64,000 nucleotides of DNA from NCBI RefSeq assembly GCF_017874595.1, contig NZ_JAGILA010000001.1:1178001-1242000 (forward strand). The letters are read 5' to 3'. Made by a program: the position numbers and the translations under genes. Below the pieces are notes generated by a model, which saw only the letters and a list, made by a program, of their open reading frames with translations, made no database searches and was not told where the DNA came from. Position 1 is the first letter of the stretch; the number at the start of each line of letters is the position of its first letter. Below, one piece after another: positions 8,831 to 16,544 of the stretch. Source of the DNA: Sinorhizobium kostiense. Its GTDB lineage: Bacteria; Pseudomonadota; Alphaproteobacteria; Rhizobiales; Rhizobiaceae.

Positions 8831-9913
8831 GTGCCGGATCGGGCCACCTTCAAGCACACGCCTTTGGACATTGTCCAACGCGCGCAGTTTGCCTGGAGCG
8901 ACATCCTGCGTCGAGCGCAGGGCAATGTCGTCGGCGCGTTTGGCCTTGATCCAAGGGAGCGCTCCTATCGTGTGCTGGCGTCAGGACCGTATTGGCGGCT
9001 GCGTGATTACGGCGGCCGCGGCTCATCGGCCACCCCCCTGCTTTTGATCGCGGCCCCGATCAAGCGTCCCTATATTTGGGATCTCGCTCCCGCAGCGAGT
9101 GCAGTTCGCTACTGCCTGCGGCAAGGCCTGCGCGTCAACCTGCTTGAGTGGAAACCGGCATCGCGTCTGACGGGCAACCCCGGCCTGGATGAATATATGC
9201 AGGCCATTGCCGACAGCATTGCGAAAGTATCGAAAGATGCTTCGAATTCGAAACCCGTTCTGGCGGGTCATTCACTCGGCGGCACGCTTGCCGCGATCTA
9301 CGGTGCCTCCGCACCGAAGAGCGCCAAGGGTCTCATTCTCCTTGACGCACCGCTCTGCTTCCAGCCAGGAACCAGCCGGTTTCGCGACGGTCTGGTTTCG
9401 CTGGTTCCGCCAGGCCTTTCCGGGGCGGGGTCTTTTCCAGGTTCGCTGCTGTCGTATGTGAGCGCGATGGCGTCTCCCGACACGTTCGTTTGGTCGCGCT
9501 TGATGGATGCAGGTCTCAGCATGTCCGACCATCGCGCAATGGAAATCCATGGCCGCGTCGAGCGCTGGTCACTCGACGAGGTGCCGCTCCCCGGGAGGCT
9601 GGTCCATCAGATCCTCGACTGGCTCTACAGGGAGGATCGTCTCTATCGCGGCACCCTGAAGATCGGCGGCAAGGCGATTGGTCCCGGAAACCTGTCTCTT
9701 CCCACGCTTGTCGTCGTCAACAGCGATGACGACGTGGCGTCGCCGATGTCGATCAGGCCCTTTGTTGCGGCCATGCCGCGCGGGCAAGCGCAGATTATCG
9801 AATATCCAGGCGAGACGGGCGTTTGCCTGCAGCACCTGGGAATCCTGGTCGGGCGCGAGGCTTTTAGGACGATTTGGCCGAAGATAATCGCGTGGGTCAA
9901 GGCCCGCCGCTGA
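8831..9913 (+). CDS. PhaC-like alpha/beta hydrolase with a serine nucleophile
   Basis: A 360-residue alpha/beta-hydrolase-fold protein resembling class III polyhydroxyalkanoate synthases in overall layout. The nucleophile elbow is AGHSLGGTLAAIY, a serine where PHA synthases have cysteine. The later aspartate is in VVNSDDDVASP and the histidine in CLQHLGILVG, the PhaC-style HxG context. The serine points to an esterase/thioesterase or depolymerase rather than a synthase. The GTG at 8831 is chosen because GGGAGGGGATT directly precedes it. It stands alone and converges on the TRAP operon. Substrate unknown. Confidence 0.75.
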   Translation: MPDRATFKHTPLDIVQRAQFAWSDILRRAQGNVVGAFGLDPRERSYRVLASGPYWRLRDYGGRGSSATPLLLIAAPIKRPYIWDLAPAASAVRYCLRQGLRVNLLEWKPASRLTGNPGLDEYMQAIADSIAKVSKDASNSKPVLAGHSLGGTLAAIYGASAPKSAKGLILLDAPLCFQPGTSRFRDGLVSLVPPGLSGAGSFPGSLLSYVSAMASPDTFVWSRLMDAGLSMSDHRAMEIHGRVERWSLDEVPLPGRLVHQILDWLYREDRLYRGTLKIGGKAIGPGNLSLPTLVVVNSDDDVASPMSIRPFVAAMPRGQAQIIEYPGETGVCLQHLGILVGREAFRTIWPKIIAWVKARR

Positions 9914-9961
9914 TGCGCGGATGTCACGCTAGCTCCTGCACGTCGAGCCTGGCTCCGGGCG

Positions 9962-10066
9962 CTGCTGCATGTCTCCTTAGATCGACCTCGACTTAAGCAA
10001 AGAGACATGCAGCAGTTCAAAGTGTTACAGCGACCTTTGCGCCTCTGATAACGCGCGGCACTGTAA
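9962..10066. repeat. RIME-type composite palindromic repeat, copy 1
   Basis: Two modules side by side. Module A has perfect 14-bp inverted arms (9962-9975 and 10002-10015, CTGCTGCATGTCTC) around a 26-base loop. Module B (10018-10066) begins CAAAGTGTTACAGCG and is closed by TTACAG/CTGTAA. It lies between two convergent genes. A clearly homologous copy in inverse orientation is at 52036-52139, and a module-B relative is at 45086-45130. Confidence 0.8.
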
Positions 10067-10089
10067 GAGCCTGGAGCCGGTGAGGGCTC

Positions 10090-11205
10090 TTACTTCCCCG
10101 CTGCCTGTGCCGCGTAGTTGTAGCTGTCATAGCTGTATTCGGCGACGCGGAACCATTGGAAGGACTCGTCGCGGAACTTCTTCCACTGCGGATAGATTTT
10201 CGCCCAGGCGGGGTGCTTGTCCTCGAATTCGCTGTAGAGCTCGAAAGTGGCCTTGTAGGCCGCATCAAGGACATCCCGTGGCATCGGCCTGAGCTTCACG
10301 CCCTTGCCGACCAGAGTGCGGATCGCCGTCGTGTTCTTGACGTCGTACATGGCTTGCATATTGACGTTGGCCGCCTTGCAGGCGGTATCGAGCGCGACCT
10401 TGTAGGCTTCGGGCAGCGCCTCGTATTGCGCCTTGTTGACGAAGAAGTGCACGGTCAGTCCGCCTTCCCAATAGGCGGGATAGTAGTAGTTCGGCGCGAT
10501 CTGGTAGAAGCCGAGGCGTTCGTCGTCATAGGGACCGATCCATTCGGCGGCGTCGATCGTGCCGCGTTCGAGCGCCGGATAGATGTCGCCGCCCGGCAAT
10601 TGCTGCGGCACGACACCGAGTTTCGCCATCACCTGGCCGGCAATGCCGGCGATCCGCATCTTGACGCCCTGGAGATCGGCGAGGCTCTTGATCTCGCTGC
10701 GGAACCAGCCGCCCATCTGGGCGCCGGTCGCGCCGCCCGGAATGCCAACGACGCCGTAGTCGGCGAGGAACTCGTTATAGAGCTCATTTCCCCCGCCATG
10801 ATAAAGCCACGCGTTCTGCTGGCGTGCGTTCATACCGAAGGGAATGGTCGAGCCGATCGCAAATGTCGGATCCTTGCCGGTGAAATAATAGCCGCATGTA
10901 TGAGCGATCTCGACCGTGTTGGCGTTCACTGCGTCGAGAGCTTGCGGCCCGGGCACGATCTCGCCGGCCTGGAACACCTGGATCTGGAACTTGCCCTGGG
11001 TGATCTTCGACAGCGTCTCGGCCATAACGACGGCTCCGCCGTAAATCGTGTCGAGGTTGTTCGGGAAGCCAGAGGTTAGCCGCCAGCGAAGCGTTGGCAG
11101 TTCCTCGGCGATTGCTGGGGCCGCGAGCGTCGAGCCGGCGGCGGTGGCGACGCCGGCGAGCACGCCTTTCGACAGGAAGTTCCGTCTGTTGAGAGTATGG
11201 GGCAT
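10090..11205 (-). CDS. TRAP transporter periplasmic binding protein, TakP/2-keto-acid type
   Basis: A 371-residue DctP-superfamily binding protein exported by the Tat path: the N-terminus has RRNFLSKG followed by a hydrophobic stretch ending at APAIAEE. The conserved segment TIDAAEWIGPYDDERLGFYQ is characteristic of the group that includes TakP, which binds 2-oxo acids such as pyruvate; this group usually carries a calcium or sodium at the ligand site. It is the last gene of a dctQ-dctM-dctP operon. A strong ribosome site GAGGAGGACCACGC precedes the ATG. A monocarboxylate or keto acid is the likely ligand. Confidence 0.87.
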   Translation of the reverse strand: MPHTLNRRNFLSKGVLAGVATAAGSTLAAPAIAEELPTLRWRLTSGFPNNLDTIYGGAVVMAETLSKITQGKFQIQVFQAGEIVPGPQALDAVNANTVEIAHTCGYYFTGKDPTFAIGSTIPFGMNARQQNAWLYHGGGNELYNEFLADYGVVGIPGGATGAQMGGWFRSEIKSLADLQGVKMRIAGIAGQVMAKLGVVPQQLPGGDIYPALERGTIDAAEWIGPYDDERLGFYQIAPNYYYPAYWEGGLTVHFFVNKAQYEALPEAYKVALDTACKAANVNMQAMYDVKNTTAIRTLVGKGVKLRPMPRDVLDAAYKATFELYSEFEDKHPAWAKIYPQWKKFRDESFQWFRVAEYSYDSYNYAAQAAGK

Positions 11206-11245
11206 GCGTGGTCCTCCTCAGGTTTTGGATGGTGATTCCGGCCGG

Positions 11246-11265
11246 CTGCCGCGCCGAAGCGGCAG
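11246..11265 (-). other. Short hairpin between dctM and dctP
   Basis: Perfect 7-bp stem (11246-11252 with 11259-11265) and a 6-base loop in the 81-base gap upstream of the binding-protein gene. It may stabilise the downstream dctP message; weak evidence. Confidence 0.35.
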
Positions 11266-11286
11266 TGGGACGTGGTAACGGGGTGC

Positions 11287-12837
11287 TTACTGTTGCGGGG
11301 CGCTGAAATCCGGCGTGGGCGAGCCGAAGTCCACGGATGAGAGGTCGGGGCTCGTCCCACCGTCTTCCGTGCCGAAGGGCGCGGCCGGGGTGCCGAAGGG
11401 ATTGCTTTCCGCGTCCCCCGGCATCGGCACGTCGAGCTGGATCTCGGACGGGTCCACCTCCACTTGGCCGGCCTTGTAGTGGGTCACGAGTCCGGGGAAG
11501 GAGATGACGAGCGCGACCATTGCCAGCTGGATTGCGAGGAACGGGAGCGCGCCCTTGTAGATCTGGCCCGAGGTGACCGGCTGGATGGTCTCGCCGGTCA
11601 CCTTGTCGCGATAGGCGCGAGCCGGTGCCACCGAGCGGAGGTAGAAGAGCGAGAAGCCGAAGGGCGGGTGCATGAAGCTTGTCTGCATATTGATCGCCAA
11701 CATCACGCCGAACCAGATGAGATCGATGCCAAGGCTTTCCGCGACCGGTGCGAGCAGCGGGATGATGATGAAGGCCAGCTCGAAATAGTCGAGGAAGAAG
11801 GCGAGGAAGAAGACGAGCAGGTTGGCGGCGATCAGGAAGCCGATCTCGCCACCGGGGATCGCCGTCATCAGGTGCTCGACCCAGATATGGCCGTTGACGC
11901 CATAGAAGGTGAGCGAGAAGACACGGGCGCCGAGCAGGATGAAGATCACGAAGGACGAGAGCTTGGCCGTCGAATAGAGTGCCGAACGGAGTATCGTCAG
12001 GTCGAGGCGGCGGTTGAATACGGCGAGGATCAGCGCCCCGACCGCACCCATGGCGCCGCCTTCGGTCGGCGTGGCAAGGCCGATGAAGATGGTGCCGAGC
12101 ACCAGGAAAATGAGGGCGAGCGGCGGGATGAGCGAGACCATCACCTTCCGCGCTAGTTTGAAACCGCGGAGCGACCGGGCTTCGGGCGGCAGTGCCGGCA
12201 CGCTCTTCGGCTGCAGCAGCGACATGGCGATGATGAAGCCCGCATAGAGCGCCACGAGCAGCAGCCCCGGCACCAGCGCACCCTTGTACATGTCGCCCAC
12301 GGATCGCCCGAGCTGGTCGGCGAGGATGATGAGCACGAGGCTCGGCGGAATGATCTGTGCCAGCGTCCCCGAGGCGGCGATCGTGCCGGCGGCGATGCGG
12401 CGGTCGTAGCCATAGCGCAGCATGATCGGCAGCGAGATCAGCCCCATGGAAATGACCGAGGCCGCAACGACGCCCGTGGTCGCCGCCAGGATTGCCCCGA
12501 CGAAGATCACGGCGAAGGCGAGGCCGCCCCGAACCGGCCCGAAGAGCTGCCCGATCGTATCGAGAAGATCCTCCGCCATTCCGCTTCGCTCCAGGATGAG
12601 GCCCATGAAAGTGAAGAAGGGAATGGCAAGCAGGGTCTCGTTCGACATCTGGCCGAAGATGCGGTCGGGAATTGCCCCGAAGAGGCTGGCCGGCAGAAGG
12701 CCCATTTCGATGCCGACGAAGCCGAAGATGAAACCGACGAAGGCGAGGGCGAAGGCGACCGGATAGCCGATCAAGAGCACGACGATCAGCGACAGGAACA
12801 TGATCGGCGCGAGATTTTCCGCGAAGAAAGCGAACAT
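11287..12837 (-). CDS. TRAP transporter large permease (DctM) with extended C-terminus
   Basis: A 516-residue integral membrane protein of the ion-transporter superfamily with about twelve hydrophobic segments; it moves the ligand using a sodium gradient. Recognisable blocks are NETLLAIPFFTFMGLILERSG, SLVLIILADQLGRSVGDMYKGA and FAINMQTSFMHPPFGFSLFYL-like text near residue 390. The usual DctM is about 430-450 residues. This one carries an extra 60-70 residue hydrophilic tail (from about residue 450), rich in proline, aspartate and serine and ending DFSAPQQ. It follows dctQ after 15 bases and precedes dctP. Confidence 0.88.
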   Translation of the reverse strand: MFAFFAENLAPIMFLSLIVVLLIGYPVAFALAFVGFIFGFVGIEMGLLPASLFGAIPDRIFGQMSNETLLAIPFFTFMGLILERSGMAEDLLDTIGQLFGPVRGGLAFAVIFVGAILAATTGVVAASVISMGLISLPIMLRYGYDRRIAAGTIAASGTLAQIIPPSLVLIILADQLGRSVGDMYKGALVPGLLLVALYAGFIIAMSLLQPKSVPALPPEARSLRGFKLARKVMVSLIPPLALIFLVLGTIFIGLATPTEGGAMGAVGALILAVFNRRLDLTILRSALYSTAKLSSFVIFILLGARVFSLTFYGVNGHIWVEHLMTAIPGGEIGFLIAANLLVFFLAFFLDYFELAFIIIPLLAPVAESLGIDLIWFGVMLAINMQTSFMHPPFGFSLFYLRSVAPARAYRDKVTGETIQPVTSGQIYKGALPFLAIQLAMVALVISFPGLVTHYKAGQVEVDPSEIQLDVPMPGDAESNPFGTPAAPFGTEDGGTSPDLSSVDFGSPTPDFSAPQQ

Positions 12838-12852
12838 GTGAGGAATCCTGAT

Positions 12853-13401
12853 TTAGAGAGCGTTGGCTTCGGCGTCGGCGAGCGCGATGGCATCGGGCAG
12901 GTCGCCGCGAAGGATGGCGATGCGCTTGATCAGTTCCGAGAGTCCCTGCAGCGCCAGCAGGCCGAAACCGATCGGGATCAGCATCCAGACGGGCCACAGG
13001 ACCAAGCCGCCGGTGTTGTTGGAGATCTCGCCGCTCGTGAATTTCGCGAAGAAGATCGGGGTCGCCAGATAGATCGTGATCAGACAGAACGGAAACAGGA
13101 AAAAGACCGTCCCCAGCGCTTCGATCCAGAGCTGCGCGCGACGCGGCAGGTGCCCGTAAACGAGGTCGACCTTCACATGTTCGTTGTTGAGAAGGGTGAA
13201 ACCGGCCGCAACCAGGAAGACGGCCGAGAAGAGGTACCATTGCGCCTCGAGCCAGGCGTTGGAGCTCAGGTCGAACAGCTTGCGTGAGATCGCATTGAGG
13301 GCGCTGATGAGAACGTCGGCCAAGAGCAGCCACGACACCGCCTTGCCCACATGGGTATTCATCGCGTCGATGACGCGCGACAGCGACAGTAAAACAGGCA
13401 T
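12853..13401 (-). CDS. TRAP transporter small permease (DctQ)
   Basis: A 182-residue protein with four transmembrane segments, the small membrane subunit that pairs with DctM. The family block NAWLEAQWYLFSAVFLVAAG is visible near the middle. The start at 13401 is preferred over an upstream in-frame ATG because CGGGAGGATGTTTC is correctly spaced in front of it and the first membrane helix then starts at the usual position. It is the first gene of the operon; its promoter should lie in 13402-13529, which contains the NarL-like palindrome. Confidence 0.87.
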   Translation of the reverse strand: MPVLLSLSRVIDAMNTHVGKAVSWLLLADVLISALNAISRKLFDLSSNAWLEAQWYLFSAVFLVAAGFTLLNNEHVKVDLVYGHLPRRAQLWIEALGTVFFLFPFCLITIYLATPIFFAKFTSGEISNNTGGLVLWPVWMLIPIGFGLLALQGLSELIKRIAILRGDLPDAIALADAEANAL

Positions 13402-13500
13402 GAAACATCCTCCCGATGACGGGCGGCTCGAGGCCACCGGTCGTCGGCAATTGGTATGCCCGACCTTTCGCTGCTGCAAGGAGGAAAGTTAAAGAAATTC

Positions 13501-13530
13501 AATGGCATACCCAGAAGTGGGTATGCCATT
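13501..13530. promoter_or_regulatory. 30-bp perfect inverted repeat, NarL-type 7-2-7 operator and/or terminator
   Basis: Perfect 12-bp arms (13501-13512 and 13519-13530) around AGAAGT. The core TACCCAGAAGTGGGTA (13508-13523) fits the 7-2-7 NarL palindrome TACYYMT-N2-AKRRGTA with one mismatch in each half. It lies 100 bases upstream of dctQ and touches the stop codon of the NarL-family regulator gene, so as RNA it could also act as its terminator (a T-rich stretch follows on the minus strand). Confidence 0.7.
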
Positions 13531-14162
13531 CAGGCGAGCCCGTGCTCGATGACGTATCGCGTCAGGCCGGCAGTTGTCGCAATGCCGAGCTTCTTCTTGA
13601 GGTTCTTGCGGTGCGTTTCCACCGTTGCGGAGGAAATGCCGAGGGCCTGGGCGATGTCTCGATTGCTCTGACCGGCGGCAAGCAGACGCAGCACTTCCTG
13701 TTCGCGGATGGTGAGTGGCATTGCGTTCTCGTCGGGCTGGCGCTGCATGAGAACATCCGAGACGCCGGAGGAGAAATAGGTCTCGCCACGGGCAACCGCC
13801 TCGATCGCCGCAACGATCTCCTCGGTCGAGACATCCTTGAGAATATAGCCCCAGGCACCCCTCAGGACGGAGGTCGAGATATATTCCCGGCTGTCGTGCA
13901 TGGAGAGCATCAGGATGCGTGTCCCGGGCAGTTGCTCCTTGAAGAGCTCGATCGCATCGATACCATTGACCTGCGGCATGTTGATGTCCATCAGGATGAC
14001 GTCCGGTCGCGTGCGAAGCGCGAGTTCCAGTCCAGCACGCGCAAGCCCCGCCGTGCCGACGACGTCGATATGGCCGTAGGTCTCGAGGAGCGCCCTGAGG
14101 CCGTCGAGCACCAGCGGATGGTTGTCGATCAGGAGGACCTTGATGGGGGTCTTCTCGGTCAT
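13530..14162 (-). CDS. NarL/FixJ-family two-component response regulator
   Basis: A 210-residue regulator. The receiver domain (residues 7-120) has the acidic residue D13, the phosphoacceptor D59 in VILMDINMPQVNG, and K109 in GYILKD. The LuxR-type helix-turn-helix (residues about 148-205) contains LTIREQEVLRLLAAGQSNRDIA and ATVETHRKNLKKKLG. The start overlaps the histidine kinase stop by four bases, so the pair is co-translated. The downstream TRAP operon on the same strand is the obvious target, supported by the NarL-like palindrome between them. Confidence 0.9.
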   Translation of the reverse strand: MTEKTPIKVLLIDNHPLVLDGLRALLETYGHIDVVGTAGLARAGLELALRTRPDVILMDINMPQVNGIDAIELFKEQLPGTRILMLSMHDSREYISTSVLRGAWGYILKDVSTEEIVAAIEAVARGETYFSSGVSDVLMQRQPDENAMPLTIREQEVLRLLAAGQSNRDIAQALGISSATVETHRKNLKKKLGIATTAGLTRYVIEHGLA

Positions 14163-15538
14163 GCTGCCTCCGGGCGCCTCTCTGCTGCTCGATTTGCCGA
14201 TTTAGGCAGCATCGCCGTCAGACGCGTGCCTTCCGGTCCGGACTTGACGAGCAGCAATCCTGCGAAATGCGCCATGCGCTCCTGCATGTTGCGCAGGCCA
14301 AGCCCGCCTCGGCCCTCCTTCACCCTGTCCTCTTCGAAGCCGTTGCCATTGTCGGCAATCGTCATCCGCACACGCCCCCGTTCGCTCCAAAGTCTGATTT
14401 CGACGCGGGTCGCGCCGGAATGGCGCTCCACATTGTTGAGAGCCTCCTGCGCGATGCGATAAAGGGCGGTGCTCGCCTCCGGTCTTAGCATGTCCTGCCA
14501 CGCGGCCTCCAGCTCGACATCTATACCGGTGCGTTCGGTGAAATTCTCGCTCAGTGCCTTCAATGCCGGGGTGAGGCCAAGATCGTCCAGCACCCGAGGC
14601 CGCAACTCATGGGAGAGCCGCCGGACTTCCTTTATAGCGCCGTTCAGGGCTTCGACGCCGACGTCGATAGCCTTTGAGGCGTTCTCGCTGCGGTTCTTCA
14701 CCTGGCGGCTGGCAAGATCGATCGCGTAGCGCACGCCGACCAGGTTTTGCGAGATGCCGTCATGCAGTTCACGCGCGAGCCGCGCTCGCTCTTCCTCTTG
14801 TGTGTCGATGACGCGCTGGGTAAGTTCTTTCAACCTGTTGTCTGCCAGGCGGCGCTCGCGCAGCGTGATCATCATGCAGGTCGCGAACACGAGGAGCACG
14901 GCCGGCACCGCGATAAGGATTACGACCAGAAACGTCATGCGGATGTTCTCGCGGAGATCCGCCTTGGCTGCGTCGGTCTGTGCGAAGACGTCGTCGAGAT
15001 AGACGCCGGTCCCGATCATCCATCCCCATTTGTCGAGCCCGGCGGCGAACGAGAGCTTGTCGGCGAGCTTTCCAGAGGATGGCTTTTCCCACTTGTACTG
15101 GTGAAGGCCGCCGCCCTCTTTGGCCTTGGCGATCAGATTGGCGATCACCCGGTCACCATTGGGATCCACGAGATCCAGCCAATTGCGTCCCGGTCGAAAG
15201 TCCTGCCGGGGATGTACGAGGTTGTTGCCGTCATAGTCATAGACGAAGAAATAGCCGTCCTCGCCATAGTCGAGGCTCTTCAGGATCGCCTTGACCCGCT
15301 CCTTCGCCGCATCGTCCTCGGGCCCGGCTTTCATGTAGACGTCGTGGATCGCCGAGAGGGCAAGATTGGTAAGGTTGAGAAGCTCGTTTTCCTTCGCCTC
15401 AAGCATGTTCTTTTCGAACGTGTCGATGCTGCTTTGGACGAGCGTTGTCGACTGCCAGGTGATGAAGGCGGTGATGGTGAGTATCGCGACGATCAGCGGC
15501 ACGATCGCGAGCGCGACGATCTGATGACGAAGATGCAA
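14159..15538 (-). CDS. Cache-domain sensor histidine kinase (HisKA_3 type)
   Basis: A membrane sensor: a transmembrane segment at about residues 5-28, a periplasmic single-Cache domain (dCache/sCache_2 block YGEDGYFFVYDYDGNNLVHP), a second transmembrane segment, then a HisKA_3 dimerisation domain with the phosphoacceptor histidine in ARELHDGISQNLVG and a HATPase domain with DNGNGF and GLGLRNMQERM. sCache_2 sensors in alphaproteobacteria often read small carboxylates. I choose TTG 15538 because GGAGGA sits 6 bases before it; an ATG at 15589 is a longer alternative without a ribosome site. Co-translated with the regulator and next to the TRAP operon. Confidence 0.88.
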   Translation of the reverse strand: MHLRHQIVALAIVPLIVAILTITAFITWQSTTLVQSSIDTFEKNMLEAKENELLNLTNLALSAIHDVYMKAGPEDDAAKERVKAILKSLDYGEDGYFFVYDYDGNNLVHPRQDFRPGRNWLDLVDPNGDRVIANLIAKAKEGGGLHQYKWEKPSSGKLADKLSFAAGLDKWGWMIGTGVYLDDVFAQTDAAKADLRENIRMTFLVVILIAVPAVLLVFATCMMITLRERRLADNRLKELTQRVIDTQEEERARLARELHDGISQNLVGVRYAIDLASRQVKNRSENASKAIDVGVEALNGAIKEVRRLSHELRPRVLDDLGLTPALKALSENFTERTGIDVELEAAWQDMLRPEASTALYRIAQEALNNVERHSGATRVEIRLWSERGRVRMTIADNGNGFEEDRVKEGRGGLGLRNMQERMAHFAGLLLVKSGPEGTRLTAMLPKSANRAAERRPEAA

Positions 15539-15620
15539 ATGCGTTCCTCCGGTCCACGGCATTCGGATGAGCCGTAGGTTTCGCAGCATACGGCGATGAC
15601 GAAGTCAACTTCGCGGGCCG

Positions 15621-16544
15621 TCAACACAAACGCATCCGTCGGGCGATCTCGCTCGGAGCATCGGTCGTGATCTGGCGCACTTTCGCCTTCAAGAGTGTCC
15701 GCAGAATGGCGTCGTCGATGTCCGCGCCGGGATTGACCGTCCAGGCATCGGTCTCGATGCCGAGGTCCAGCAAACGCGCAACGAGGGGAAAGCCCTGGTT
15801 TTCCGCCGCGACAATGGCATCGAATCTGAGATAGGCGAGGCTCACTCCGGTCTTGCGCCGCTCGATGTGGCGCAGGAGCCGCTCCGGCTCCCGCAGAGCC
15901 GGCTGGCGGGATACCGCCAGCATCGGATCGTAGCCGAGCCGGGCTTGGGGGATGGCGGCGACGAGACGGCGCGCGTCATCCAGATAATGCGATCCGACGA
16001 CAATGGCGTCCTCCAGCCCGGCAACGGCCGCTGCCGCGTCGGCGATTGCCGAATCCGGAAGCGTGTGCCCCTCGAGCAGCTTGAGGTCGAGTTGAAGGTT
16101 GGCTGACGGCGCTCTCGGCAGCGTGCGAAGCGGGGCCATCAGCTCGGCGAGCGACAGGACCGGTGCATCGAGGTCGGGGGCGCCGTCCGCGCCGCGGTGG
16201 AAATGACCTCTCATCGATGCCAGCGGCATGAGAGGAACGCGGCCGCGACCGGTAGTAGAGGGTCCGAGCGTCGGATCGTGGAGAACGGCGAAGCGGTTAT
16301 CGGCGGTGGCGAGAATGTCGACCTCGAGGCTCGCGCCGAGTTGCCAGCCGAGCGCGAGGTTCGAAAGCTTGAACGGAGCTTCGGAGAGGTGGGTGCGCAG
16401 CTTGTGCCATTTCAGCCGGACCGGGCCAAATGGTCCCTCGATCGCCACCGGCGTTGATGTTTGCTTGCTCGCCTCAGATGCTGCCAACGGCACGCGCTCC
16501 TTTCCGCAGTATGAAGTCGGGCGGTTGCCGCCCGATCGGGTCAA
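15621..16544 (-). CDS. Divergent glycerophosphodiester phosphodiesterase-like protein
   Basis: A 307-residue TIM-barrel protein of the GDPD family. The second half of the active site is present: LEVDILATADNRFAVLHDPT carries the conserved E-x-D and the HD pair. The first motif, normally HRG-S followed by PENT, reads WHKLRTHLSEAPFKLSN, so the arginine-glycine pair and the PENT segment are lost. It may therefore be catalytically altered. The reading frame begins at TTG 16544, overlapping the MalK-type ATPase gene; GTG 16493 with AAAGGAG nearby is an alternative. It is the last gene of a sugar-type ABC operon. Confidence 0.75.
   Translation of the reverse strand: MTRSGGNRPTSYCGKERVPLAASEASKQTSTPVAIEGPFGPVRLKWHKLRTHLSEAPFKLSNLALGWQLGASLEVDILATADNRFAVLHDPTLGPSTTGRGRVPLMPLASMRGHFHRGADGAPDLDAPVLSLAELMAPLRTLPRAPSANLQLDLKLLEGHTLPDSAIADAAAAVAGLEDAIVVGSHYLDDARRLVAAIPQARLGYDPMLAVSRQPALREPERLLRHIERRKTGVSLAYLRFDAIVAAENQGFPLVARLLDLGIETDAWTVNPGADIDDAILRTLLKAKVRQITTDAPSEIARRMRLC

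Noticed and set aside
10784-13450. An 888-codon minus-strand open frame across the TRAP operon
   Set aside because: Its translation is arginine/proline-rich shadow text out of frame with dctQ, dctM and dctP, which all show family motifs in the other frame.
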